DNA from: JASGDB01 sp049841315
Lineage (GTDB): Bacteria; Bacteroidota; Bacteroidia; Flavobacteriales; Weeksellaceae
Length of the DNA: 24,118 nt
Reading direction: 5' to 3'
Assembly: GCA_049841315.1 (NCBI GenBank)
Contig: JASGDB010000135.1
Span: 1 to 24,118, forward strand
The notes under the pieces were generated by a model. That model made no database searches. It worked only from the letters and a program-made list of their open reading frames with translations, and was not told the origin of the DNA. Shown here piece by piece: positions 6,509 to 13,482 of this stretch. Both the position numbers and the translations under genes were made by a program. Every line of letters starts with the position of its first letter. Positions within the stretch are counted from its first letter, which is position 1.

Positions 6509-6802
6509 ATGGATAAAAACACAGCCACCAAATATGATGCTCTTCTTTCAGTGCTTTGCAAATCGCCTAATAGTTCCTGGCATATTTCTCACATTGCAAA
6601 AGAAGCAGAAAAAGTGGGTTTTCTTACTTCTAACGAGTTGCAGACGGCTATCTCTGTGTTTATGGAAGATGATTTTTTGGATTTCATCCGCCACCCAAAT
6701 GCACCGGAACACAATTTTCAGATTTACACCATTACCAATAAAGGCATCAAGTTTATCTCTCACGAAGGTGGCTATAGTGTCAATCTTGATGAAAGTTTTT
6801 AA
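6509..6802 (+). CDS. Small winged-helix-like protein of the phage regulatory region
   Basis: The 97-residue product begins MDKNTATKYDALLSVLCKSP and continues WHISHIAKEAEKVGFLTSNELQTAISVFMEDDFLDF, then a beta-hairpin-like YTITNKGIKFISHEGGY. This helix-helix-helix-wing order is what a winged-helix DNA-binding domain looks like (ITNKGIKFI resembles a wing strand), though the family is not recognised. An in-frame ATG at 6413 would precede the promoter box at 6486-6493, so 6509 is preferred. The stop codon lies inside a perfect 20-bp palindrome. Confidence 0.55.
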   Translation: MDKNTATKYDALLSVLCKSPNSSWHISHIAKEAEKVGFLTSNELQTAISVFMEDDFLDFIRHPNAPEHNFQIYTITNKGIKFISHEGGYSVNLDESF

Positions 6803-6810
6803 AAACTTTC
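6791..6810 (+). terminator. Perfect 20-bp palindrome over the stop codon
   Basis: GAAAGTTTTT is followed directly by its reverse complement AAAAACTTTC. It can fold into a hairpin at the end of the 97-residue gene and T-rich sequence follows from 6819. The absence of a G/C-rich core makes terminator strength doubtful. Confidence 0.35.
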
Positions 6811-6837
6811 TCAGCCATTTTTTTAGTCTTTTTTTCA

Positions 6838-6845
6838 TATTTTTG
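6838..6845 (+). promoter_or_regulatory. Bacteroidota -7 element (TATTTTTG)
   Basis: TATTTTTG matches TAnnTTTG and lies 17 bases before the ATG at 6863. Confidence 0.35.
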
Positions 6846-6862
6846 ATTTTAAAATTTTCATT

Positions 6863-7057
6863 ATGGATAATTTTATTATGATTGAGCTTATTACAGCTTC
6901 GTTCGCAGCGAAGATTAAAGCTCTGAAACTTTCATTAAGTGATGATGAGTTAAAGGTTTTTAATGAATCTTTAGAAGAATCTAAAAAGAGCTTTTTAAAG
7001 CTGCATCCGTCGCTTTCCGAAGATGTTCTGAAAGTTGTTGATCAACAGTTTTCTTAA
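6863..7057 (+). CDS. Hypothetical 64-residue protein
   Basis: The product starts MDNFIMIELITASFAAKIKAL and is otherwise helical and Lys/Ser/Glu-rich (LSDDELKVFNESLEESKKSF). I do not recognise it. Support for it being a gene comes from its own TATTTTTG box 17 bases upstream and a strong terminator 23 bases after its stop. An alternative ATG lies at 6878. Confidence 0.45.
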   Translation: MDNFIMIELITASFAAKIKALKLSLSDDELKVFNESLEESKKSFLKLHPSLSEDVLKVVDQQFS

Positions 7058-7079
7058 TTTCTTCATCTTCCTTTAGAAT

Positions 7080-7110
7080 TTCTCGTACTATCGGTACGAG
7101 AATTTTTTTT
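7080..7110 (+). terminator. Rho-independent terminator
   Basis: TTCTCGTAC (7080-7088) pairs with GTACGAGAA (7094-7102) around a TATCG loop, followed by eight T. It ends plus-strand transcription of the small genes just before the convergent HTH gene. Confidence 0.75.
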
Positions 7111-7131
7111 AATAATTTTCTCATACTATTT

Positions 7132-7320
7132 TTAATTTTTAGTTAGTTCTTCACTTATTTTTTGTTTTGCCTCTATTAGCTTTTTCTCAGCTTCCAGATA
7201 CTTTTCGTATCGTTTCACCGGTGACTTTCTGCGGCGGATAGAATCCGTTGTGGTGTAGTTCCAGCCTAACGCCTGAGCAACTTCACTCGTTTTGATTTTG
7301 AATTTCTCTTTGGTATTCAT
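7132..7320 (-). CDS. Small helix-turn-helix regulator (Cro/Ner-position)
   Basis: The 62-residue product reads FKIKTSEVAQALGWNYTTTD then SIRRRKSPVKRYEKYLEAEKK. The first half fits a helix-turn-helix (SEVAQALGWNYTTTDSI) and the second is a basic coiled helix. It diverges from the S24 repressor across 68 bases, the place where Cro or Ner sits in temperate phages. No early genes follow it on the minus strand, so the early operon it would normally control is missing or displaced. Family assignment is not certain. Confidence 0.6.
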   Translation of the reverse strand: MNTKEKFKIKTSEVAQALGWNYTTTDSIRRRKSPVKRYEKYLEAEKKLIEAKQKISEELTKN

Positions 7321-7388
7321 ATTTTCTTAACTTTGCAAATATCGATTACGCAAATATAAGCGATAAATTTCGTTTAAAACAAATAATT
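7321..7388. promoter_or_regulatory. Divergent promoter/operator of the lysogeny switch
   Basis: TAACTTTG at 7328-7335 matches TAnnTTTG for the rightward repressor gene. On the other strand GATATTTG (7335-7342) is a one-mismatch match for the leftward HTH gene, so the two polymerase sites overlap. TATCG at 7340-7344 and CGATA at 7361-7365 form inverted half-sites, and the same TATCG core recurs downstream of the repressor gene at 8211-8291. Repressor binding is inferred. Confidence 0.45.
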
Positions 7389-8198
7389 ATGCAACAAATT
7401 TCGCCTATCAAAGAAAAGATTTTACAATACATTGATTTTAAAGGAATTAGCAAGTATAAATTTTACCAAGACACGGGTATTACACGAGGTGTTTTGGATA
7501 AAGATAGTGGAATAAGTGAAGACAACATAGCGAAATTTATCGCCTATGATAATACTGTAAATTTGGAATGGCTTTTCACCGATAAGGGCGAAATGTTTAA
7601 AACGAAAAGTAAAGAAAATGTGGTCAAAAAAAACGACCACAAAAACGACCACATAAATGACCACAAACCAAATGTAAAAGAAAAACTAACAATAGTAAAA
7701 GATTATTCAGAAGAATATGGTAGAAAAAATCTTATCCCTTTGTATGATGGTCTTATTGCTGCTGGTACAAATTTTCAGGTAGATTTATCGCCGCAAATGG
7801 AGCCGGTAGAGTATATTGATGCTGGTGACTGGTTTCGGGATGCTACCGCCGCTATGCGTGTACACGGAGAATCAATGCACCCGGAATATAACAGCGGAAG
7901 CATTATCGCAATGAAAGAAGTGCAGGAAAAAAGGCTTGTTGTTTATGGACAGGATTATGTAATTGAAACATCAGAATACAGGGTTTTAAAACGCCTGCAA
8001 AGGGCAGATGACAAACAATACTGGATGTTAGCTTCTGTAAATATGGAGGTATGGGAAGCCGGTCCGTTAAAAGGAAGACTTATTCACGAGCCGTTTGATG
8101 TTCATATAGACGATGTTTCCCGGCTTTTTAAAGTATTAGGCTGTGTTAAACGCAATGAAAGCAGCAGAATCGTTTACAATAACGGTAAAAGCATCTGA
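7389..8198 (+). CDS. S24-family (CI/LexA-type) phage repressor
   Basis: The 269-residue product has an N-terminal HTH of the flavobacterial CI type (residues about 8-66, ILQYIDFKGISKYKFYQDTG then EWLFTDKGEMF), a hydrophilic linker with an NDHK/NDHI/NDHK repeat (82-93), and a C-terminal S24 peptidase domain. The self-cleavage Ala-Gly is seen at 125-126 (LIAAGTNF), the nucleophile Ser162 in MRVHGESMHP and the base Lys201 in YRVLKRL. It should hold the prophage silent and be inactivated by RecA-stimulated autocleavage after DNA damage. It is transcribed away from the small HTH gene, toward the end of the prophage. All catalytic features are intact, although the rest of the prophage looks broken. 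Confidence 0.85.
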   Translation: MQQISPIKEKILQYIDFKGISKYKFYQDTGITRGVLDKDSGISEDNIAKFIAYDNTVNLEWLFTDKGEMFKTKSKENVVKKNDHKNDHINDHKPNVKEKLTIVKDYSEEYGRKNLIPLYDGLIAAGTNFQVDLSPQMEPVEYIDAGDWFRDATAAMRVHGESMHPEYNSGSIIAMKEVQEKRLVVYGQDYVIETSEYRVLKRLQRADDKQYWMLASVNMEVWEAGPLKGRLIHEPFDVHIDDVSRLFKVLGCVKRNESSRIVYNNGKSI

Positions 8199-8291
8199 AA
8201 CGGTTTACAATATCGGTTTTAATCAAATTCAGCACTACAAAATAACGAAATCAGTATCGCATCAATATCGGTAAATATCGCATTAATATCG
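8172..8291 (+). repeat. Phased TATCG motif array after the repressor
   Basis: TATCG occurs at 8211, 8255, 8266, 8276 and 8287, with spacings of 44, 11, 10 and 11 bases. A 15-base direct repeat, GTTTACAATA(A/T)CGGT, lies at 8172-8186 (with TAACG) and 8203-8217, offset by 31. The last four motifs form a 21-base unit repeated twice (TATCGCATyAATATCG). The spacing puts the motifs on one helix face. The array lies between the repressor stop and the presumed prophage end; its first unit overlaps the repressor's last codons. Confidence 0.6.
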
Positions 8292-8393
8292 CTTTTTCGA
8301 CCATCACATCTGAATCAACATTCCTTGAAAACCCTTTATTTTTGGCTTTTTTTGAATAGATTACTATTTAAACATTTAGATATACCCCTTAGG

Positions 8394-8578
8394 CTTGGCT
8401 ATTTGATTTCGCCACTTCGGGGCTCAACTCACTTGGCTCTTTTTCCAAGGGCTTCACCCTTGGCTATTGATGTATCGCCCCTTCGGGGCTCAACTCACTT
8501 GGCTCTTTTTCCAAGGGCTTCACCCTTGGCTATTGATGTATCGCCCCTTCAGGGCTCAACTCACTTTGCTCTTTTTAC
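8394..8578. repeat. 66-bp tandem repeat, about 2.7 copies
   Basis: Copies start at 8409, 8475 and 8541. The first two differ at a single base in the GCC(A/C)CTTCGGGGC part, and the third decays after 8575. Each full unit contains two short hairpins: GCCCC-TTC-GGGGC and CCAAGGG-CTTCA-CCCTTGG. The period is a multiple of three, so it creates a long open frame with a repeated peptide, which is not regarded as a gene. The block fills the gap between the prophage end and the response regulator. Confidence 0.8.
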
Positions 8579-8595
8579 TTTTTCCTTGGCTCTTG

Positions 8596-9273
8596 TCAAA
8601 CCACTAATTTATACCCTATTCCTTTCAGTGTCTGAATAGAATTATCTCCTAATTTTTCGCGGAGTCTGCGGATATGGACATCAATGGTTCTTTCTCCGAC
8701 TACAACGTCATTTCCCCAAACTTTTTCGAGAATTTCTTCTCTTTTGAATACTTTATCCGTATTGGAAGCGAGAAGATACAACAAATCGAATTCCTTTTTA
8801 GGAAGAAGAAAAATCTGTCCTCCTTTTGACACACGGAAGTTATCTTTGTCAATCACCAAGTCCCCGATGGTAAGGTTTTTCGGGCTTTCATCAGTGAAAG
8901 AAGCGAGTTGCAGTAAGGCATTCACTTTTGAAATAAGGACTTTCGGCTTGATGACTTTCACCACATAATCGTTCGCACCTGCCTGATAGCCTGCCAACTG
9001 CGAAAACTCCTCTCCTCTTGCAGAAAGAAAAACGATGAGTGTACGTTGCAGTTCTTTAATTTTTCTTAACTCCTGACAGGTTTCTATTCCGTCTTTTTCG
9101 GGCATCATCACGTCCAAAAGGATAAGGTCGGGATGTACTTCTTTTGCTTTTTCGATGCCTGCCGAACCGTTGTCGGCGGTAAAAACTTCATAACCTTCTT
9201 TTTCGAGGTTGTAGGAAAGGATGTCCAGAATATCCTGCTCATCGTCAATTAAGAGAATTTTTCTTTTGCTCAT
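8596..9273 (-). CDS. PhoB/OmpR-family response regulator
   Basis: The 225-residue product has an N-terminal receiver domain (residues 1-120) with acidic pocket D10/D11, phospho-acceptor Asp54 in LILLDVMMPE, a Ser in FLSARGE at the Thr/Ser switch position and Lys in DYVVKVIKP, then a winged-helix DNA-binding domain (about 130-225) with LLPKKEFDLLYLLASN and DVHIRRLREKLGD. The usual Lys-Pro after beta-5 reads Lys-Val here. It diverges from a TonB receptor and stands two genes from pafA, so a phosphate-starvation role (PhoB) is likely by context. No histidine kinase is next to it: downstream lie tandem repeats and the prophage. Confidence 0.85.
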   Translation of the reverse strand: MSKRKILLIDDEQDILDILSYNLEKEGYEVFTADNGSAGIEKAKEVHPDLILLDVMMPEKDGIETCQELRKIKELQRTLIVFLSARGEEFSQLAGYQAGANDYVVKVIKPKVLISKVNALLQLASFTDESPKNLTIGDLVIDKDNFRVSKGGQIFLLPKKEFDLLYLLASNTDKVFKREEILEKVWGNDVVVGERTIDVHIRRLREKLGDNSIQTLKGIGYKLVV

Positions 9274-9470
9274 TTTTACTTTATATAAAGTATTTAGTCT
9301 TCAAATTTACTCAAAAACCGATAACCGGAGCAACCGTTTTTCAGTATTCACGAAAAATTAACATTGTCTTGATTTTGTTAAAAGAAAAGTAATCATTAAT
9401 TAAAATTTTGTAAACCAAGCAAAACTTCCGGCTGGTGTTTCTTTGCACCGAATAAAAAGTAAAAACTGTA
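9274..9470. promoter_or_regulatory. Divergent intergenic region, regulator versus TonB receptor
   Basis: The 197 bases carry promoters for both neighbours. No exact TAnnTTTG box is seen for the receptor; GTTTCTTTGC near 9440 is the nearest candidate. TTTTGTTAAA and TTTTGTAAAC recur about 33 bases apart near 9375-9413, a spacing of three helical turns that would suit a dimeric or tandem regulator site. This is a weak observation. Confidence 0.25.
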
Positions 9471-12098
9471 ATGAAAATTTTTAAACTGAGTATTGCCGTT
9501 ACGTTTCTGATTTCTGCATCTCCTTTATTGAAAGCACAATCCGATACTTTGCAAAAAGAAAAAAAGATTGATGAAGTAACTTTGCAGGGAACCGGAAATA
9601 AGAAAACGGAAGCCTCTGTTCTTCAGGAGCAAAAAAAATCCGTAGTGCAGAAACAAGCAATGGGAGCCGATGAAATCTCCCGAAAAGGAATTTCCAACGT
9701 GGAACAGGGACTTCTGAAAATTACAGGAATTACCGCTGTGGAAGGTCGGGGAATTTTTGTGAGAGGTTTGGAGGAACGCTACAATTATCTTCTGATAAAC
9801 GGACTTGGCTCTCCTTCCAATAATCCTTTTCAGAAAATTATCGCACTGAAACAGTTCCCTACGGATGTTGTGGGGAAACTGAATATCTATAAAACATTCA
9901 ATTCCAATCTTTTCGGGGATTTTGCGGGTGCGACTTTCGATATCGAAACGCTGACGATTGATAAGCCTTTTACAAAAATCGAATTCGGAATCGGATACAA
10001 TACCAGAACTACTTTTAAGGATTTTAAAATTGCGGAAAATGCAAGCGGAATGCGAGGATATATCGGTTTGAATTCCGAAGACCGGAATCTTCCTGCTCAA
10101 ATTAGAGATTCCCGACCGAACAATTACCGTTTTTCACGGGAAGAATCATTGGATTCTTTCAAAGATTCGTGGAATGTGGACAATATCAAAGCGCTACCGA
10201 ATACAAGCATCGGATTCACGACTGCACAAAAAACAAAAATCGGGGAATCCGGAACTTTATCCTTCTTGCTCTCGCTGAATCAGGGCAATAAATATTCCTA
10301 TAAAGAAGGTGCGAACAACCAGTTCCGAAATTTGGGACAGCACAGCAACGAATTTTCCAATTTCCTTATCAATAAACAATATACTTACGAAACCGAATCT
10401 TCCGCATTATTGGGATTAGGCTACAAAAACAAGGGAACTGCTCTCAACTTCAATGCAATTTTTCTGCAAAATTCCGAGAATCTGATTTCGGATAATTCCG
10501 GGTATAAAGACCAGCAGATTCAAAATCTGAATTACGGATTTTTCCGAACCAACCAACTTGATATTTCAAGGTTTCTGGATTTGCAGATTTCCGGTTCACA
10601 GAAAATCGGTGAAAGACAACAGATTAAAGCAGGTGCAAGTTACGTCATCAACAATTACAGCCAGCCTGACCGTAAAATTTTTGAAGGAAGCCGTTATGAT
10701 GCCAATTCGCAAAGTGTACTTCCGGACGGCGAACTTTCTCTGCGATACGGCGGAAACAATCTTATCCGTCAATATCTCGATGTAGATTCTCGTTTTTACG
10801 GTTCCGCTTACGCTGAATATTCCGTTTTTTTCGGGCAGAAAAACGACAGAAAGGAATTTCCTGTACAGATTTCCTTAGGATATAACGGTTTCGCGGATTT
10901 CAGGAAAAATTCTTATCGTTTTGTTCACGGAGTTGCTCCTGATGCACAGAACAGAGATGTGATTATTACGATTGATACGCCTCAGAACGTATTCGACCAG
11001 TCCATTTTGAATAATCATCTTTATTATATGGAAGGTTCGGACAATTCTCAATATTATTCTTCTATCTATCAGCTTGTGAACGGCGGTTATCTGAATCTGA
11101 ATTACAAACCTTCCGATTCGTGGGACATCCTGATTGGCGGGCGTTACGAAAAAGATTTAACCTTAATCCGATATTCCGAACAAAGTGCAACGACAAAGGA
11201 AAATCTTACCAAAGACCACGATTTTTTCCTGCCCTCACTTTCTGTAAAAAAAGCATTGAACACCAGAAATAATATCCGTTTTTCATTCAGTAAAACCGTA
11301 ACAAGACCTGTACTTATCGAAACGATGCCGATAAAATATATCAGTCCGGATAATGTTTCAATACTCGGAAATCCGCTCATCAAAACGAGTGACAACTATA
11401 ATGCAGATTTGAAATGGGAATATTTCCCTTCGGGTAAAGAAATGTTCAGCGTGAATCTTTTCGCAAAAAGAATTGATAATGCGATTGAGCGGTCTTTAAC
11501 GCCTTCTGCGGATGCTACCGGAACTACCATTACGTTTTTCAATGCCAAAAAAGCGGAAATCTACGGCGTGGAATTAGAAGGAATCCTGAATCTCGGAAGA
11601 ATTTCCGATGCTTTGGAAAAATTCAGTCTGGGAGCCAACGCAACCATAATGCACACCAACGTAGAACGCAGCGAACAGCAGATGAAAACCGAAAAACCGG
11701 ACTGGATTTCGGAAAACGATTTGAAAAAAAGAGGATTGCAGGGAGCTGCACCTTACACCATCAACGCAGATTTGAAATATGAATACAAAAATCCCAAAAA
11801 CCTAAACAGCGCAGTTTCATTGGTTTACAATGTTTCCGGAGAAAAAATCTATGCAACCGGAGGAAACGGACTGGATAATTATTATGAAAAACCTTTTCAT
11901 CAACTGGATTTGATTTTCCAGAACCAGTTTACCAAAAACTGGAATGTGAAACTTTCCGTACAGAATCTGCTGGATTCCAAATACGAAATCCGCCTCGGAG
12001 AAAACAATTATGCGCCTTTGAACACCAACGGAAATTACACATTATCCGATTATTACAACGGAATCAATTTTAACCTGAACATCGGTTATACTTTTTAA
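9471..12098 (+). CDS. TonB-dependent outer-membrane receptor, phosphate-locus
   Basis: The 875-residue product has a signal peptide (MKIFKLSIAVTFLISASPLLKAQ), a possible TonB box (KIDEVTLQGT, residues about 32-41), a plug domain (GADEISRKGISNVEQGLLKI, EGRGIFVRGLEERYN) and a long beta-barrel ending NFNLNIGYTF with a terminal aromatic, as outer-membrane proteins do. It lacks the carboxypeptidase-regulatory-like N-terminal domain common in SusC proteins, and no SusD is adjacent. Instead a beta-helix lipoprotein follows after 32 bases, probably in the same transcript. Lying between a PhoB-like regulator and PafA, it may import a phosphorus compound; the substrate is not readable from sequence. 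Confidence 0.85.
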   Translation: MKIFKLSIAVTFLISASPLLKAQSDTLQKEKKIDEVTLQGTGNKKTEASVLQEQKKSVVQKQAMGADEISRKGISNVEQGLLKITGITAVEGRGIFVRGLEERYNYLLINGLGSPSNNPFQKIIALKQFPTDVVGKLNIYKTFNSNLFGDFAGATFDIETLTIDKPFTKIEFGIGYNTRTTFKDFKIAENASGMRGYIGLNSEDRNLPAQIRDSRPNNYRFSREESLDSFKDSWNVDNIKALPNTSIGFTTAQKTKIGESGTLSFLLSLNQGNKYSYKEGANNQFRNLGQHSNEFSNFLINKQYTYETESSALLGLGYKNKGTALNFNAIFLQNSENLISDNSGYKDQQIQNLNYGFFRTNQLDISRFLDLQISGSQKIGERQQIKAGASYVINNYSQPDRKIFEGSRYDANSQSVLPDGELSLRYGGNNLIRQYLDVDSRFYGSAYAEYSVFFGQKNDRKEFPVQISLGYNGFADFRKNSYRFVHGVAPDAQNRDVIITIDTPQNVFDQSILNNHLYYMEGSDNSQYYSSIYQLVNGGYLNLNYKPSDSWDILIGGRYEKDLTLIRYSEQSATTKENLTKDHDFFLPSLSVKKALNTRNNIRFSFSKTVTRPVLIETMPIKYISPDNVSILGNPLIKTSDNYNADLKWEYFPSGKEMFSVNLFAKRIDNAIERSLTPSADATGTTITFFNAKKAEIYGVELEGILNLGRISDALEKFSLGANATIMHTNVERSEQQMKTEKPDWISENDLKKRGLQGAAPYTINADLKYEYKNPKNLNSAVSLVYNVSGEKIYATGGNGLDNYYEKPFHQLDLIFQNQFTKNWNVKLSVQNLLDSKYEIRLGENNYAPLNTNGNYTLSDYYNGINFNLNIGYTF

Positions 12099-12130
12099 CA
12101 AATATTAAAATTCAATAAAAATTTATAAAA

Positions 12131-13351
12131 ATGAAAAGAAAATCTTCATCACTGATTATGTTGGCATTATCGCTCACATTAGGATTAACTTCCTGTACCA
12201 TTGAAGTAAACGACGGAACAGACGGAACAGAGCAGCAAACTACTCAAACTACCGATGACGTACTGAGCGGAACGGGAACACTTTCCGGAACTATCACCAA
12301 AAATCTTCTTATCAAAAAAGGGAATTATACGCTGGACGGAATCGTAAAAGTAACCAATAACGCTACTCTTACAATAGAAGCCGGCGCTACATTTACTGTT
12401 TCTACCAACAAAACCAGCTCTCTGGTGATTTTGCAGGACGGACAAATCAATGCTGTCGGAACTGCTTCTGAACCGATTGTGTTCACAACTTCCACAAAAA
12501 CTCCGGGAGATTGGGGCGGAATTACGCTTTACGGAGAAGCACCGATAAAAGCGGTAAACGGAAATACACAGGCACTTTCCGAAGACGGAAATAATGTATA
12601 TTACGGCGGAACAGACCCGAATTCCAACTCAGGAACGATGAAATTCGTAAGAGTGGAATATGCCGGAAAAAAAATCGGGGACGGAACTTCCGAAACCAAC
12701 ACTTTCACGTTTTATTCTGTCGGTGCGGGAACGGTTCTGGAAAATCTTGTTGCCTATAAAGGAACTGACGACGGGTATGAATTTTTCGGAGGAACTGTAA
12801 GTGCGAAAAATCTGGTCTCCTATGGAAATTATGATGATTCTTTCGACTGGCAGGATGCGTGGAGCGGACAAAACAACAGCAATTGGTTTGCTTTCCAAAC
12901 CGGAGTCGGAAATTTCGGAATGGAGATAGAAGCCTCATCCAATGTGGACAATACGCCTCCGAAAATTTCAAATATTACGCTGATTCGTGATGCGAATACC
13001 AATCCCGAAACTGCCAATTCACCGGAAATTTCCGCTATTCAGTTTAAAAAGCAGGGAACAGGAATTTTTTCCAATGTGTATATCAGCGGTTATAAAAATA
13101 CAGGTTCTCAAAGTGCTTATGCCGTTCTTATTCAGGATGCAGCAACGGAAACCAGCCAGGTAAATACGAACAAAATTGTTGTTTCTCCTATCAATTATCT
13201 CAATTCCGATAATCCGGGAGTTTGGGGTTATGCATTTACTCCGAACGGCGGAAAAACATTTACAAACGATGCCAACGTACAGAAAGTTTCGCTCGAAACC
13301 GGAGCTTGGGCAACTGTGGATGGAGTGAATCTATTGTCTGCTCTGCAATAA
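12131..13351 (+). CDS. Beta-helix surface lipoprotein paired with the TonB receptor
   Basis: The 406-residue product starts MKRKSSSLIMLALSLTLGL then TSC, a lipoprotein signal with the lipid-bearing Cys22, followed by an acidic Thr/Gly-rich tether (NDGTDGTEQQTTQTT). The remainder shows repeated short strands with Asn/Gly turns (TKNLLIKKGNYTLDGIVKV, ATLTIEAGATFTV, PGDWGGITLYG), typical of a right-handed parallel beta-helix. No type IX sorting domain is visible at the C-terminus. Tandem placement behind the receptor and a terminator right after it make the two a functional unit, with this protein perhaps binding the ligand at the cell surface. The specific function is unknown. Confidence 0.75.
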   Translation: MKRKSSSLIMLALSLTLGLTSCTIEVNDGTDGTEQQTTQTTDDVLSGTGTLSGTITKNLLIKKGNYTLDGIVKVTNNATLTIEAGATFTVSTNKTSSLVILQDGQINAVGTASEPIVFTTSTKTPGDWGGITLYGEAPIKAVNGNTQALSEDGNNVYYGGTDPNSNSGTMKFVRVEYAGKKIGDGTSETNTFTFYSVGAGTVLENLVAYKGTDDGYEFFGGTVSAKNLVSYGNYDDSFDWQDAWSGQNNSNWFAFQTGVGNFGMEIEASSNVDNTPPKISNITLIRDANTNPETANSPEISAIQFKKQGTGIFSNVYISGYKNTGSQSAYAVLIQDAATETSQVNTNKIVVSPINYLNSDNPGVWGYAFTPNGGKTFTNDANVQKVSLETGAWATVDGVNLLSALQ

Positions 13352-13381
13352 TATTTCAAAGCATATCAGATTATTTTCAAA

Positions 13382-13410
13382 AAAATGCAGTCTTTTTGGG
13401 ACTGCATTTT
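13382..13410 (+). terminator. Rho-independent terminator after the lipoprotein gene
   Basis: AAAATGCAGTC (13382-13392) pairs perfectly with GACTGCATTTT (13400-13410) around a 7-base loop. It separates the receptor/lipoprotein unit from pafA. Confidence 0.8.
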
Positions 13411-13450
13411 ATTCTTGACCCAAATTAACTTTTATTTGAACGGAAAGCCT

Positions 13451-13458
13451 TAATTTTG
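13451..13458 (+). promoter_or_regulatory. pafA promoter, -7 element (TAATTTTG)
   Basis: TAATTTTG fits TAnnTTTG and lies 24 bases before the ATG at 13483. Together with the terminator at 13382-13410 it indicates that pafA has its own transcript. Confidence 0.5.
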
Positions 13459-13482
13459 TATTTCATTAAATCATTTAACAAG

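Larger units (their letters stand above)
118..8300. mobile_element. Mu-like prophage remnant
   Basis: The block holds a terminase tail, DUF1320 (gp36-like), DUF935 portal (gp29), MuF (gp30) and G-like genes, followed by a phage regulatory region with an antirepressor and an S24 repressor. This gene set matches the head module of Mu-like phages. Transposase A and B, major head protein, protease, tail, tape measure and lysis genes are absent, and the terminase is truncated beside an insertion sequence, so the element looks defective within this window. More of it may lie to the left. The right boundary is set by the last TATCG motif at about 8291 and the start of 66-bp repeats near 8394. It is an estimate, not a mapped attachment site. 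Confidence 0.75.

Noticed and set aside
6435..6881. 148-codon frame overlapping the 97-residue gene
   Set aside because: Highly hydrophobic, low-complexity product with no start context; the overlapping frame has a promoter box and a winged-helix-like pattern.
8394..8578. CRISPR-like array
   Set aside because: The whole 66-bp unit repeats with no unique spacers and no cas genes are near.
8325..8639. Open frame of 104 codons with repeated SPLRGSTHLALFPRA peptide
   Set aside because: It is the translation of the 66-bp tandem DNA repeat, whose period is a multiple of three, and it runs into the regulator gene on the other strand.
9525..10100. 191-codon minus-strand frame within the TonB receptor gene
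   Set aside because: Cys/Phe-rich shadow frame; the receptor's plug domain is coded on the plus strand here.
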